Source: Butyricimonas sp. Marseille-P3923 (GTDB lineage: Bacteria > Bacteroidota > Bacteroidia > Bacteroidales > Marinifilaceae). Taken from it: a stretch of 64,000 nucleotides of DNA. The translations under genes were made by a program, and so were the position numbers. The notes under the pieces were generated by a model. That model worked only from the letters and a program-made list of their open reading frames with translations. It ran no database searches and was not told the origin of the DNA. The stretch is from the NCBI RefSeq assembly GCF_900184685.1, contig NZ_FXXL01000007.1, positions 248,001-312,000 on the forward strand, read 5' to 3'. Positions 26,722-33,641 of this stretch are shown piece by piece (the first letter of the stretch is position 1; each line of letters begins with the position of its first letter).

Positions 26722-28035
26722 ATGATACCTATGGGATTTCAGGATTTGAATATAAATAAGCAGATTTTAATGGCGTTGGAAGAGGCTGGTTTCGAGAACC
26801 CGACCCCTATTCAGGAAGAGGTTTTTTCTGTCAGTCGTTCCGGGAAAGACCTTATCGGTATAGCACAGACGGGTACGGGAAAGACGCTGGCTTATCTGAT
26901 CCCGATGTTGATGAAGTTGCATTACGCGCAAGGGTTGGTGCCGAGAGCGTTGGTGGTTGTGCCTACGCGGGAGTTGGTCGTGCAGGTGTGCGAGAGTGTT
27001 GAATTGCTGACGGAATATATGGATATCCGTTGCGTGGGCGTGTATGGCGGTACGAATATAAGGACTCAACAAGATAAGGTGTTCGAGGGGGTAGATTTAT
27101 TGGTCGCCACACCCGGTCGTTTTATGGATATATATTATAATGGTATCATCCGGACGAAAATGATTAAAACGGTCGTGGTGGATGAGGCCGACCGGTTAAT
27201 GGATTTGGGGTTCTTGCCGCAATTAAAGGGTATATTCGAAGTATTACCGGAGAAGCATCAAACGATGTTGTTTTCGGCTACATTCTCGGAAGCGGTAGAA
27301 AGTCTATCCCGTGATTTCTTGAAAGAACCGGTGCGGGTGGAAGTTGCACGTCAAGCAACCCCGGTGGAACACGTGGAGCAATTCCGTTATGACGTGCCGA
27401 ATATCACGACGAAAATCAATTTGTTGAAAGTATTGCTCGCGGATAAGGAGAGATACAAGAAAGTGATGATATTTACGGAGACAAAGAAGAATGCCGACCG
27501 GATCGTGGAACGCTTGGCGGATCATTGGAAAGGAGAGTTGAGCGTGATACACTCGAACAAGGCACAGAATACCCGGTTGAACGCTTTACGTGCTTTTAAA
27601 GAAGGGGAAACTCGTATCCTCGTGGCTTCAGACGTGGCGGCACGCGGTATTGACGTGCAGGATGTGACTCATGTAATAAACTTTGATATTCCTTCTTTGG
27701 CGGAGGAATACGTGCATCGTATCGGGCGTACGGCTCGTGCGGGAAAAGAGGGAGTGGCAATCAGTTTCGTGTCCGAGATAGAGGAAGACCGCTTCACGGA
27801 TATCGAGCGGTTGATTAATCAAAGCGTGGAGGTGTTGGATTTGCCGGAGAAGTTGGAAATATCCCAGTTGTTGCTGGAAGAGGAACAGGTGCAAACAAGT
27901 AATATCGTTTACCAGCAGGGACGACAACAAGGGGGAGGTGCTTTCCACCAGAAGAAAGCCAAAAATAGTTACACGGCGGAAGATAATCGACGAAACGTGA
28001 TGCGGAAGCGAAACGCGAAGAAAAAAAAGAAATAA
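26722..28035 (+). CDS. DEAD/DEAH-box ATP-dependent RNA helicase
   Basis: 437 residues. The Q motif (NPTPIQEE), motif I (AQTGTGKT), motif II (VDEADRLMDLG), motif III (FSATFS) and motif VI (HRIGRTARAG) are intact. The order and the GF-D-LNIN-Q start place it with the RhlE-like helicases. It ends in a basic tail (KKKKK) that would bind RNA. Role: unwinding in ribosome assembly or mRNA turnover, in the cytoplasm. A second ATG nine bases into the gene (MGFQDLNI) is an equally likely start. It is followed by a strong terminator. Confidence 0.93.
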   Translation: MIPMGFQDLNINKQILMALEEAGFENPTPIQEEVFSVSRSGKDLIGIAQTGTGKTLAYLIPMLMKLHYAQGLVPRALVVVPTRELVVQVCESVELLTEYMDIRCVGVYGGTNIRTQQDKVFEGVDLLVATPGRFMDIYYNGIIRTKMIKTVVVDEADRLMDLGFLPQLKGIFEVLPEKHQTMLFSATFSEAVESLSRDFLKEPVRVEVARQATPVEHVEQFRYDVPNITTKINLLKVLLADKERYKKVMIFTETKKNADRIVERLADHWKGELSVIHSNKAQNTRLNALRAFKEGETRILVASDVAARGIDVQDVTHVINFDIPSLAEEYVHRIGRTARAGKEGVAISFVSEIEEDRFTDIERLINQSVEVLDLPEKLEISQLLLEEEQVQTSNIVYQQGRQQGGGAFHQKKAKNSYTAEDNRRNVMRKRNAKKKKK

Positions 28036-28036
28036 T

Positions 28037-28067
28037 AAAAAAGACCAAGATTTCCTTGGTCTTTTTT
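28037..28067. terminator. Terminator after the helicase gene
   Basis: Stem AAGACCAAG (28041-28049) and CTTGGTCTT (28055-28063), five-base loop, A-tract before and T-tract after. Confidence 0.85.
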
Positions 28068-28293
28068 ATTATTTTTCCCAAATTTGCTTCGATGAAAGAT
28101 AAGTGCGTCATATTAGTAAGTAAACTTTTCTTAAATATTAAGAAGCGCGACACCTTTGTTGATTAGAGGTGGTGGTCTTTCGTATCCTCACATTTATTAT
28201 TTCCTTATTTAACATGATGACCTTTTAAGGTTGTTTGATTGGAAAATCATATTATAATTATTTATATCATTAACTATTTAAAGTTTAAAGATT

Positions 28294-29670
28294 ATGGAAT
28301 TACCTTTTGCAGAATCTTGGAAGATTAAGATGGTTGAACCCATCCGTAAAAGTACTCGTGAAGAGAGAGAACAATGGATTAAAGAGGCTCACTACAACGT
28401 GTTTCAATTACGTTCGGAGCAAGTGTATATAGACTTGATTACGGACTCCGGAACCGGTTCCATGAGTGACCGCCAATGGGCAGGAATGATGTTGGGTGAT
28501 GAAAGTTATGCCGGGGCATCTTCTTTCTTCAAGTTGAAGGATATGATTACCCGTTTGACCGGATTCGATTATATTATCCCGACTCACCAAGGACGCGCTG
28601 CCGAGAACGTGCTTTTCTCTTATTTAGTAAAAGAAGGCGATATCGTTCCCGGTAACTCTCACTTCGATACCACGAAGGGGCACATCGAGGGACGTAAGGC
28701 TATCGCTTGGGACGTGACTATCGACGAGGCAAAAGATACCCAATTGGAGATTCCGTTTAAAGGAAACTTGGATCCGGTGAAATTGGAGAAAGTGTTGGCA
28801 GAACATGCTGACAAGATTCCGTTTATTATCGTGACGGTTACGAACAACACGGCAGGAGGACAGCCTGTTTCCATGAAAAATATCAAGGAAGTGCGTGCTA
28901 TCGCCGATAAATATGGCAAACGCGTGTTGTTCGATTCGGCTCGTTTCGCTGAGAACGCTTATTTTATCAAGACTCGTGAAGAGGGTTATCAAAATAAGAC
29001 GATCAAAGAGATCGTGAAAGAGATGTTCGATAACGCTGACGGTATGACCATGAGCGCGAAGAAAGATGCTATCGTGAACATGGGAGGTTTCATCGCTACC
29101 CGCCACCAAGACTGGTTCGAGGGAGCTAAGGGCTTCTGCGTGCAGTTCGAGGGGTACTTGACTTATGGTGGTATGAACGGTCGCGATATGAACGCTCTGG
29201 CTATCGGTTTGGATGAAAATACAGAGTTCGATAATCTTGAAACCCGTATCAAACAAGTGGAATACTTGGCAAAACGTCTGGATGAATTTGGTATTCCTTA
29301 TCAACGTCCCGCCGGAGGTCACGCTTTGTTTATCGATGCCCCGAAAGTATTGACTCATGTACCGAAAGAAGAATTCCCGGCTCAGACGTTGACGGTAGAA
29401 TTGTACTTGGAGGCCGGTATTCGCGGTTGCGAAATCGGTTATATCTTGGCTGACCGTGATCCGGTAACTCGTGAAAACCGTTTCGGTGGTTTGGATCTTT
29501 TGCGTCTGGCTATCCCGAGAAGAGTGTACACGAACAATCACATGGACGTGATAGCCGTTGCCTTGAAAAATGTATTTGATCGTCGTGAGCAGATTACTCG
29601 TGGTTTCCAAATTACTTGGGAAGCACCGTTAATGCGTCACTTTACTGTTCAATTAGAGCGTGCTAAATAA
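28294..29670 (+). CDS. tnaA: Tryptophanase
   Basis: 458 residues of the PLP-dependent beta-eliminating lyase family. It splits L-tryptophan into indole, pyruvate and ammonia. The PLP Lys is in SAKKDA (K257). Three positions separate it from tyrosine phenol-lyase: D125 in FDTT (TPL has Thr), Ile rather than Arg in GCEIGYIL, and H449 in RHFTVQL (TPL has Phe). All three favour tryptophanase. It is monocistronic, with a 224-base leader after the helicase terminator and its own terminator; no tnaC-like Trp leader peptide was found. It makes indole production by this organism likely. Confidence 0.9.
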   Translation: MELPFAESWKIKMVEPIRKSTREEREQWIKEAHYNVFQLRSEQVYIDLITDSGTGSMSDRQWAGMMLGDESYAGASSFFKLKDMITRLTGFDYIIPTHQGRAAENVLFSYLVKEGDIVPGNSHFDTTKGHIEGRKAIAWDVTIDEAKDTQLEIPFKGNLDPVKLEKVLAEHADKIPFIIVTVTNNTAGGQPVSMKNIKEVRAIADKYGKRVLFDSARFAENAYFIKTREEGYQNKTIKEIVKEMFDNADGMTMSAKKDAIVNMGGFIATRHQDWFEGAKGFCVQFEGYLTYGGMNGRDMNALAIGLDENTEFDNLETRIKQVEYLAKRLDEFGIPYQRPAGGHALFIDAPKVLTHVPKEEFPAQTLTVELYLEAGIRGCEIGYILADRDPVTRENRFGGLDLLRLAIPRRVYTNNHMDVIAVALKNVFDRREQITRGFQITWEAPLMRHFTVQLERAK

Positions 29671-29671
29671 T

Positions 29672-29695
29672 AAAAAGGGGCGAAAGCCCCTTTTT
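29672..29695 (+). terminator. Terminator after tnaA
   Basis: Stem AAAAAGGGGC (29672-29681) and GCCCCTTTTT (29686-29695) with a four-base GAAA loop. Confidence 0.9.
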
Positions 29696-29696
29696 G

Positions 29697-29818
29697 TTTA
29701 TAAGGTTTGTAAAGTTATTCCTTCGGAATTTAAAGTTCATAAAGTTAGCTTGTTGAAGCTTTGGGTGTTTACTTGTACTTTATGAACTTTATAACTTTAT
29801 GGACCTTATAAACTTTTC
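29697..29818. repeat. Intergenic inverted repeat (family R1, copy c)
   Basis: Left arm 29697-29746 and right arm 29775-29818, both made of RGTTYATAA-like units in opposite orientations. The left arm is split by a small hairpin, ATTCC-ttc-GGAAT (29717-29729). The right arm supplies the last codons and stop of the tpx gene. Confidence 0.7.
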
Positions 29819-30312
29819 AAACATGCCAATGCGGCGTCATAGTTAGGTTCGTGTGTGATTTCCGGTACGAGTTCTTCATAAACGATTTTCCCGTTTTCGT
29901 CAATAACGACAACCGAGCGAGCCAATAGACCTGCTAATGGGCCGTCAATCATTTCCACCCCGTATTTCTCCCCGAATTTATGATCCCTGAATGCAGATAG
30001 AGGGATTACTTTATCAATTCCTTCCGTCGTGCAGAAACGTGCGTGAGCGAAAGGGAGGTCTTTTGATATAGCAAGTACCACCGTATTTTTCATCTCTGCG
30101 GCTAATTTATTGAAAGTGCGTACGGATGTAGCGCATACGCTTGTATCAAGACTCGGGAAAATATTCAGGACAACACGTGTTCCTTTTTGGTCGGCTAATG
30201 TCAATTCGGACAAATCCGTTTTTACTAACGAGAAATCCGGAGCCGCGGAACCTACTGAAGGTAAGTTACCTTTCGTGTTTATACTGTTACCAGCAAGTGT
30301 TACTTTTGCCAT
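29806..30312 (-). CDS. tpx: Thiol peroxidase (atypical 2-Cys peroxiredoxin)
   Basis: 168 residues. The peroxidatic Cys is C60 in SLDTSVC and the resolving Cys is C94 in ARFCTTEG, the Tpx spacing. The opening ([26 protein letters not shown]) is typical. It reduces peroxides using thioredoxin, in the cytoplasm or, in some bacteria, the periplasm; no signal peptide is seen here. It has a strong promoter and overlaps a repeat at its 3' end. Confidence 0.95.
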   Translation of the reverse strand: MAKVTLAGNSINTKGNLPSVGSAAPDFSLVKTDLSELTLADQKGTRVVLNIFPSLDTSVCATSVRTFNKLAAEMKNTVVLAISKDLPFAHARFCTTEGIDKVIPLSAFRDHKFGEKYGVEMIDGPLAGLLARSVVVIDENGKIVYEELVPEITHEPNYDAALACLKSL

Positions 30313-30351
30313 AGTGTTTAAAATTTAAATGTTTGACTTAATATGTATCTT

Positions 30352-30383
30352 CAAATGTATAATTTTAATTCTTGTTTCGCAAA
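30352..30383 (-). promoter_or_regulatory. Promoter of tpx
   Basis: On the minus strand TTTG (30383-30380), 20 bases, then TACATTTG (30359-30352), 39 bases before the tpx start codon. Confidence 0.75.
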
Positions 30384-30524
30384 AAGAAATTTTACAATTT
30401 ATTCTACGGGTTATTCCTTAAAAAAGTTTGCGAAAAGAGATGAAGAATGAAAATATATTTCTCTATAGGAACTTGACCTAAAAATAGAGTAAAGAGTTAC
30501 GTTTTTAAATATGTTCTTAATAAA

Positions 30525-30557
30525 AAAACAACTTACTAGAAATAAGTAAGTTGTTTT
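30525..30557 (-). terminator. Terminator after tRNA-Arg
   Basis: Stem ACAACTTACT (30528-30537) and AGTAAGTTGT (30545-30554), extended by A/T pairs, directly 3' of the tRNA on its strand, with a T-run when read in the tRNA direction. Confidence 0.7.
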
Positions 30558-30562
30558 AAATG

Positions 30563-30639
30563 TGGTGATCCGGTTGGGATTCGAACCCAAGACCTACGGC
30601 TTAGAAGGCCGTTGCTCTATCCAACTGAGCTACCGAACC
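30563..30639 (-). tRNA. tRNA-Arg (anticodon TCT)
   Basis: A complete cloverleaf can be drawn. The acceptor stem GGTTCGG pairs with CCGGATC with two G-U pairs, the anticodon loop is CTTCTAA, the T-arm contains GGTTCGAATCC, and an encoded CCA ends the molecule. It would read AGA and AGG codons. A hairpin terminator follows on the same strand. Confidence 0.95.
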
Positions 30640-30801
30640 GGGTGTCATTTTTTTGACGGTGCAAATATAGTGCTTTCCGTTATAAATGCAAACTTTGAGG
30701 GATACTTTTTATTATATTATTTGTAGAAATTTCAGAAGGAAATAGATATTGTCTGGTAATTGGGGTGGTTTGTCTCGTAAATCAGTGGTTTTGTCTTATT
30801 A

Positions 30802-30834
30802 TTTGAAATGGTATTAAGATAGGGGATATTTTTG
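30802..30834 (+). promoter_or_regulatory. Probable promoter of the short HU-like gene
   Basis: TTTG (30802-30805), 21 bases, then TATTTTTG (30827-30834). The start codon is at 30858, preceded by GGAGG. Confidence 0.6.
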
Positions 30835-30857
30835 TTTTATAATTAAATAATGGAGGT

Positions 30858-31046
30858 ATGAACAGAATAGAATTGATGGAAAAAGTATCCCAAGTGTCGG
30901 GATTTGGTATTTCGGATTGTGATAACGTGCTGTCTGCGTTGGAAAAGGTTTTGGAAGCGGAGTTAAAAGTAGCGGGAAGGAAAAGATGTATATTTGATAC
31001 GGTTTATGGTTTTATGACGTTTTTGAAGAAGATTCGGGAGAAATAA
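30858..31046 (+). CDS. Short HU-like protein lacking the DNA-binding arm
   Basis: 62 residues. The N-terminal 36 residues (MNRIELMEKVSQVSGFGISD, then an amphipathic helix) line up with the helical dimerisation part of HU. The next stretch, YGFMTFLKK, sits where HU has [10 protein letters not shown]. The protein then stops, so the beta-arm that grips DNA is missing. It is preceded by an unusually strong GGAGG ribosome-binding site for this phylum, a promoter, and followed by a hairpin overlapping its stop codon, so it appears to be an expressed gene rather than debris. It might form mixed dimers with HU; that is inference. Confidence 0.65.
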   Translation: MNRIELMEKVSQVSGFGISDCDNVLSALEKVLEAELKVAGRKRCIFDTVYGFMTFLKKIREK

Positions 31047-31067
31047 GAGGCTGTTCGGCAGCCTCTT
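31045..31067 (+). terminator. Terminator after the short HU-like gene
   Basis: Stem AAGAGGCTG (31045-31053) and CAGCCTCTT (31059-31067), five-base loop; the stem includes the last bases of the stop codon. Confidence 0.75.
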
Positions 31068-31139
31068 AATTTGGGTAGAGTCCGGTAAGCGGTTTTTAAT
31101 TTCCTTTATAAACAGGGAGGAGGGTTAATACTTCCTTTG

Positions 31140-32114
31140 TTATTCATTGTCCAGTAGGATTAATTCATACTTTTGGCTGCCCATGCCTAATTTCTCGGCG
31201 TGGACAAGCGTGTGTATGCCGTGGCGGGATTCCATCCGTTCGATCAAGTGGATACGTCCGTGATCGGGTGAAGAGTACACTTGATCGACACACGCTTTGT
31301 CCAAAGCCATGGGGTCGAGGGAGGCGAGGATGCCGATGTCGCCCATTTTTGGATCTTCGGGGGCAGAGGCACAGTCACAGTCGACCGATAGGTTATTGGC
31401 TACGCTGATGTATAGAATCTTTTCGCCACAATGGTCGGCGATGGCTTTGGCGGCTTCAGCCATGGATTCCAAGAAATCGTCTTGTTCGGGCAGGTTGCTC
31501 CACGGGTCGTCTTTTGTCTTTCCGGCACTATGAATCCATGCTTTTCCTGCCGAGGAAGCGATGCCGATTGACATATTTTTGATTGCGCCACCGAAGCCAC
31601 CCATCGCGTGTCCCTTGAAGTGCGAAAGGATAATCGTGAAGTCGTAATTCAGGAAGTGCGAACCCACGAAGTCTTCTTTCAGGTGCTTGCCACCCTTGAT
31701 CGGGAGTGCTGTTTCTCCCTCTGCGTCCATGATATCGATTTCGGCGATGGCTGTGAAACCGTGGTCTTTGGCTGCTTGCAGGTGGGCGGTCGTGTTTGCC
31801 CGTCCGCCGCCGTAAGCGGTGTTACACTCGACAATGGTACCGTTTACTTTTTTCACGAGCTCGCCGATAAGTGCGGGTTTCAAGTAATTGTTGCCGCCCG
31901 GTTCTCCGGTAGAAATCTTAACGGCTACTTTTCCCGTGGCTTCCCGCCCAAGTGCTTCGTATATGCGGAGAAGGCTTTCCGGGCTGATTTCTTTGACCAT
32001 GTAAACTTTGGGAAGGCTTTTTTTGCTTTCCTCTTTCGAGGGTGAATTGTAGCTGGATGCTGTAAGTGGTGACACGAGTGTCATAATTAAAATAGGTAAC
32101 AGATTCGTTTTCAT
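31140..32114 (-). CDS. DUF362 domain-containing protein with signal peptide
   Basis: 324 residues. A Sec-type signal peptide (residues 1-20) is followed by a DUF362 domain: KVAVKISTGEPGG, NTAYGGGRANT, ILSHFKGHAMGGFGGAIKNM, then VDCDCASAPEDPKMGDIGI and LDPMALDKACVDQ. DUF362 proteins are found with and without attached 4Fe-4S domains; here the ferredoxin part is absent, but Cys residues remain in the DCDCAS region. The role of the family is not settled. It is the last gene of the seven-gene minus-strand operon, 11 bases after tatC, and would act outside the cytoplasm. Confidence 0.82.
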   Translation of the reverse strand: MKTNLLPILIMTLVSPLTASSYNSPSKEESKKSLPKVYMVKEISPESLLRIYEALGREATGKVAVKISTGEPGGNNYLKPALIGELVKKVNGTIVECNTAYGGGRANTTAHLQAAKDHGFTAIAEIDIMDAEGETALPIKGGKHLKEDFVGSHFLNYDFTIILSHFKGHAMGGFGGAIKNMSIGIASSAGKAWIHSAGKTKDDPWSNLPEQDDFLESMAEAAKAIADHCGEKILYISVANNLSVDCDCASAPEDPKMGDIGILASLDPMALDKACVDQVYSSPDHGRIHLIERMESRHGIHTLVHAEKLGMGSQKYELILLDNE

Positions 32115-32125
32115 ATATAAACTTT

Positions 32126-32917
32126 TTAACGTGTATGTTTAACAATTAAAATGCTGATTTCATACAGTAGCCACATGGGAAGCGATACCATTAACAGGGT
32201 GAAGACGTCCGACGTGGGAGTGATGATAGCGGCGAGCACGAGGATTACGACTATCGCGTGACGGTGATAACGGCGCATGAAAGCGGCAGAGAGCAACCCG
32301 AATTTAGCTAGCAGCCAGCATAGGATAGGTATCTCGAAGACGATGCCCATCATCAGGTTCATCATCATGAGGGTATCCATGTACGATTGCAGGGAAATCA
32401 TGTTTTCCACCTCGCCACTCACTTGATATGTACCGAGAAAGCGGAATGTCAGTGGAAATATCAGGAAATAGCTTAGTGCGACACCCAGCATGAACATCAC
32501 GTAGCTACTCCCGACTACCCGTGCGGCGTATTTTTTCTCTTGGCTGTACAGGGCTGGAGAGATGAACCGGAACAAGGTGTAGATGATATAGGGTGAAGCG
32601 ATGAGGATGCCCGCGTATATGGCTGCCCGCATATGTATCACGAATTGCTCTGCCAGTCCGGTGTTGATTAATTTGACGGAAAAGGCTTCCGGGGCGACAC
32701 CCGGCAGTGACAGCCGTTCGCTTACAAAGGCGAATGCTTTGTAAATGATGAAGCTGTCGCTTTTGGGAGCCAGAATGATAGCGAACGTTTCGTCCTTGAA
32801 CAGAAACGCCGCTATCCCGAATATCACGACGACTGCGCCTATTCGTATCAAGCAGCCGCGCAGTTCGTCGAGATGCTCCCAAAAGGTCTGTTCCTTTATG
32901 TTGTCCGTCGCGTTCAT
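32126..32917 (-). CDS. tatC: Twin-arginine translocase subunit TatC
   Basis: 263 residues with six membrane helices. The N-terminal FWEHLDELRGCLIRIG segment is the TatC signature that contacts the RR motif of substrates, and FRFISPALYSQEKKYA after helix 2 is also typical. It is the substrate receptor of the Tat pathway, which exports folded proteins, often with metal cofactors. Its start overlaps the tatA stop by 4 bases (ATGA). It lies in one operon with two proteins that carry RR motifs, which are its likely clients. Confidence 0.95.
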   Translation of the reverse strand: MNATDNIKEQTFWEHLDELRGCLIRIGAVVVIFGIAAFLFKDETFAIILAPKSDSFIIYKAFAFVSERLSLPGVAPEAFSVKLINTGLAEQFVIHMRAAIYAGILIASPYIIYTLFRFISPALYSQEKKYAARVVGSSYVMFMLGVALSYFLIFPLTFRFLGTYQVSGEVENMISLQSYMDTLMMMNLMMGIVFEIPILCWLLAKFGLLSAAFMRRYHRHAIVVILVLAAIITPTSDVFTLLMVSLPMWLLYEISILIVKHTR

Positions 32918-33105
32918 TTCTCTTCGGTTGTGTCTTTTTCTATTTTGGTTTCAATACCGTTCATTCCGTCCTTGAAACTGCGGACACCTTTACCGATGCC
33001 CTTCATTAATTCGGGTATTTTCTTTCCGCCGAAAAGTAACAGTACGATAAGCGCTATAAACAATATTTCCGGTGTCCCGATAAGGAATAAAATCATGGAT
33101 GTCAT
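32914..33105 (-). CDS. tatA: Twin-arginine translocase subunit TatA/E
   Basis: 63 residues. One N-terminal hydrophobic helix, then the FGGKKIPELMKGIGKGVRSF amphipathic helix with the FG hinge, then an acidic-basic tail. It forms the Tat pore together with TatC. No tatB is present, the usual situation in Bacteroidota, so this protein probably serves both roles. It overlaps tatC by 4 bases and starts 12 bases after the upstream membrane protein gene. Confidence 0.93.
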   Translation of the reverse strand: MTSMILFLIGTPEILFIALIVLLLFGGKKIPELMKGIGKGVRSFKDGMNGIETKIEKDTTEEK

Positions 33106-33117
33106 AAGCTGGAATTT

Positions 33118-33630
33118 TTATTTGTTAATAATGTATTTAATAAACGAGTATCCCCCGAAGATTTGCAGGGCTATTCCCGGCAATCCGATACGGAAGTCCT
33201 GCACGGCACGGGTGAAGTCGCCAATCATAGCCCATTCCCCGAGTATGCCTGCGATTTGGTAAGATAATACAACCGTAAGGAGAAGTGGGATGGAAACACG
33301 TTTGAACCGTTGGGCGGCGTACCCTGCGGCTATAGCCAGTAGCACGGATTTCAACAGAATCGCCGGTAAGGCAGCCGCTTGCGGCATACCGAACAGCAGG
33401 GAGTTGAGCACAGGCGAGAATACCGCCGTGAGCAGTCCTACTTTCCAACCGTATTTATAAGCACCGATAAGGGTAAAGAAATATATCGGCAGCCACGTGG
33501 TCCCGCCTTGCGGCACGAGATGGCATAATTGTGGCAGCATCATGTTGCCGACGATGAAAAGCGATACTGCAAGATAGGTTTTCGCTTCTTTGTAGTCTAA
33601 GGTGTACAATTGAATAACTGTTGTTTTCAT
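33118..33630 (-). CDS. Small membrane protein resembling an ECF transporter S component
   Basis: 170 residues with about five to six hydrophobic helices. The segment WLPIYFFTLIGAYKYGWKVG followed by FSPVLNSLLFGMP has the look of S components of energy-coupling factor vitamin transporters. No ATPase or T component is near, so it would have to share them, work alone, or do something else. It lies 11 bases after the TonB receptor gene and 12 before tatA, which suggests it handles the compound imported by that receptor. The ligand is unknown. Confidence in the family is moderate. Confidence 0.6.
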   Translation of the reverse strand: MKTTVIQLYTLDYKEAKTYLAVSLFIVGNMMLPQLCHLVPQGGTTWLPIYFFTLIGAYKYGWKVGLLTAVFSPVLNSLLFGMPQAAALPAILLKSVLLAIAAGYAAQRFKRVSIPLLLTVVLSYQIAGILGEWAMIGDFTRAVQDFRIGLPGIALQIFGGYSFIKYIINK

Positions 33631-33641
33631 ATTTTTTCGTT

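Noticed and set aside
28068-28293. Possible tnaC-type leader peptide before tnaA
   Set aside because: The only short frame near (ATGATGACCTTTTAA at about 28214) has no Trp codon, and no Rho-site or Trp-Pro motif is visible.
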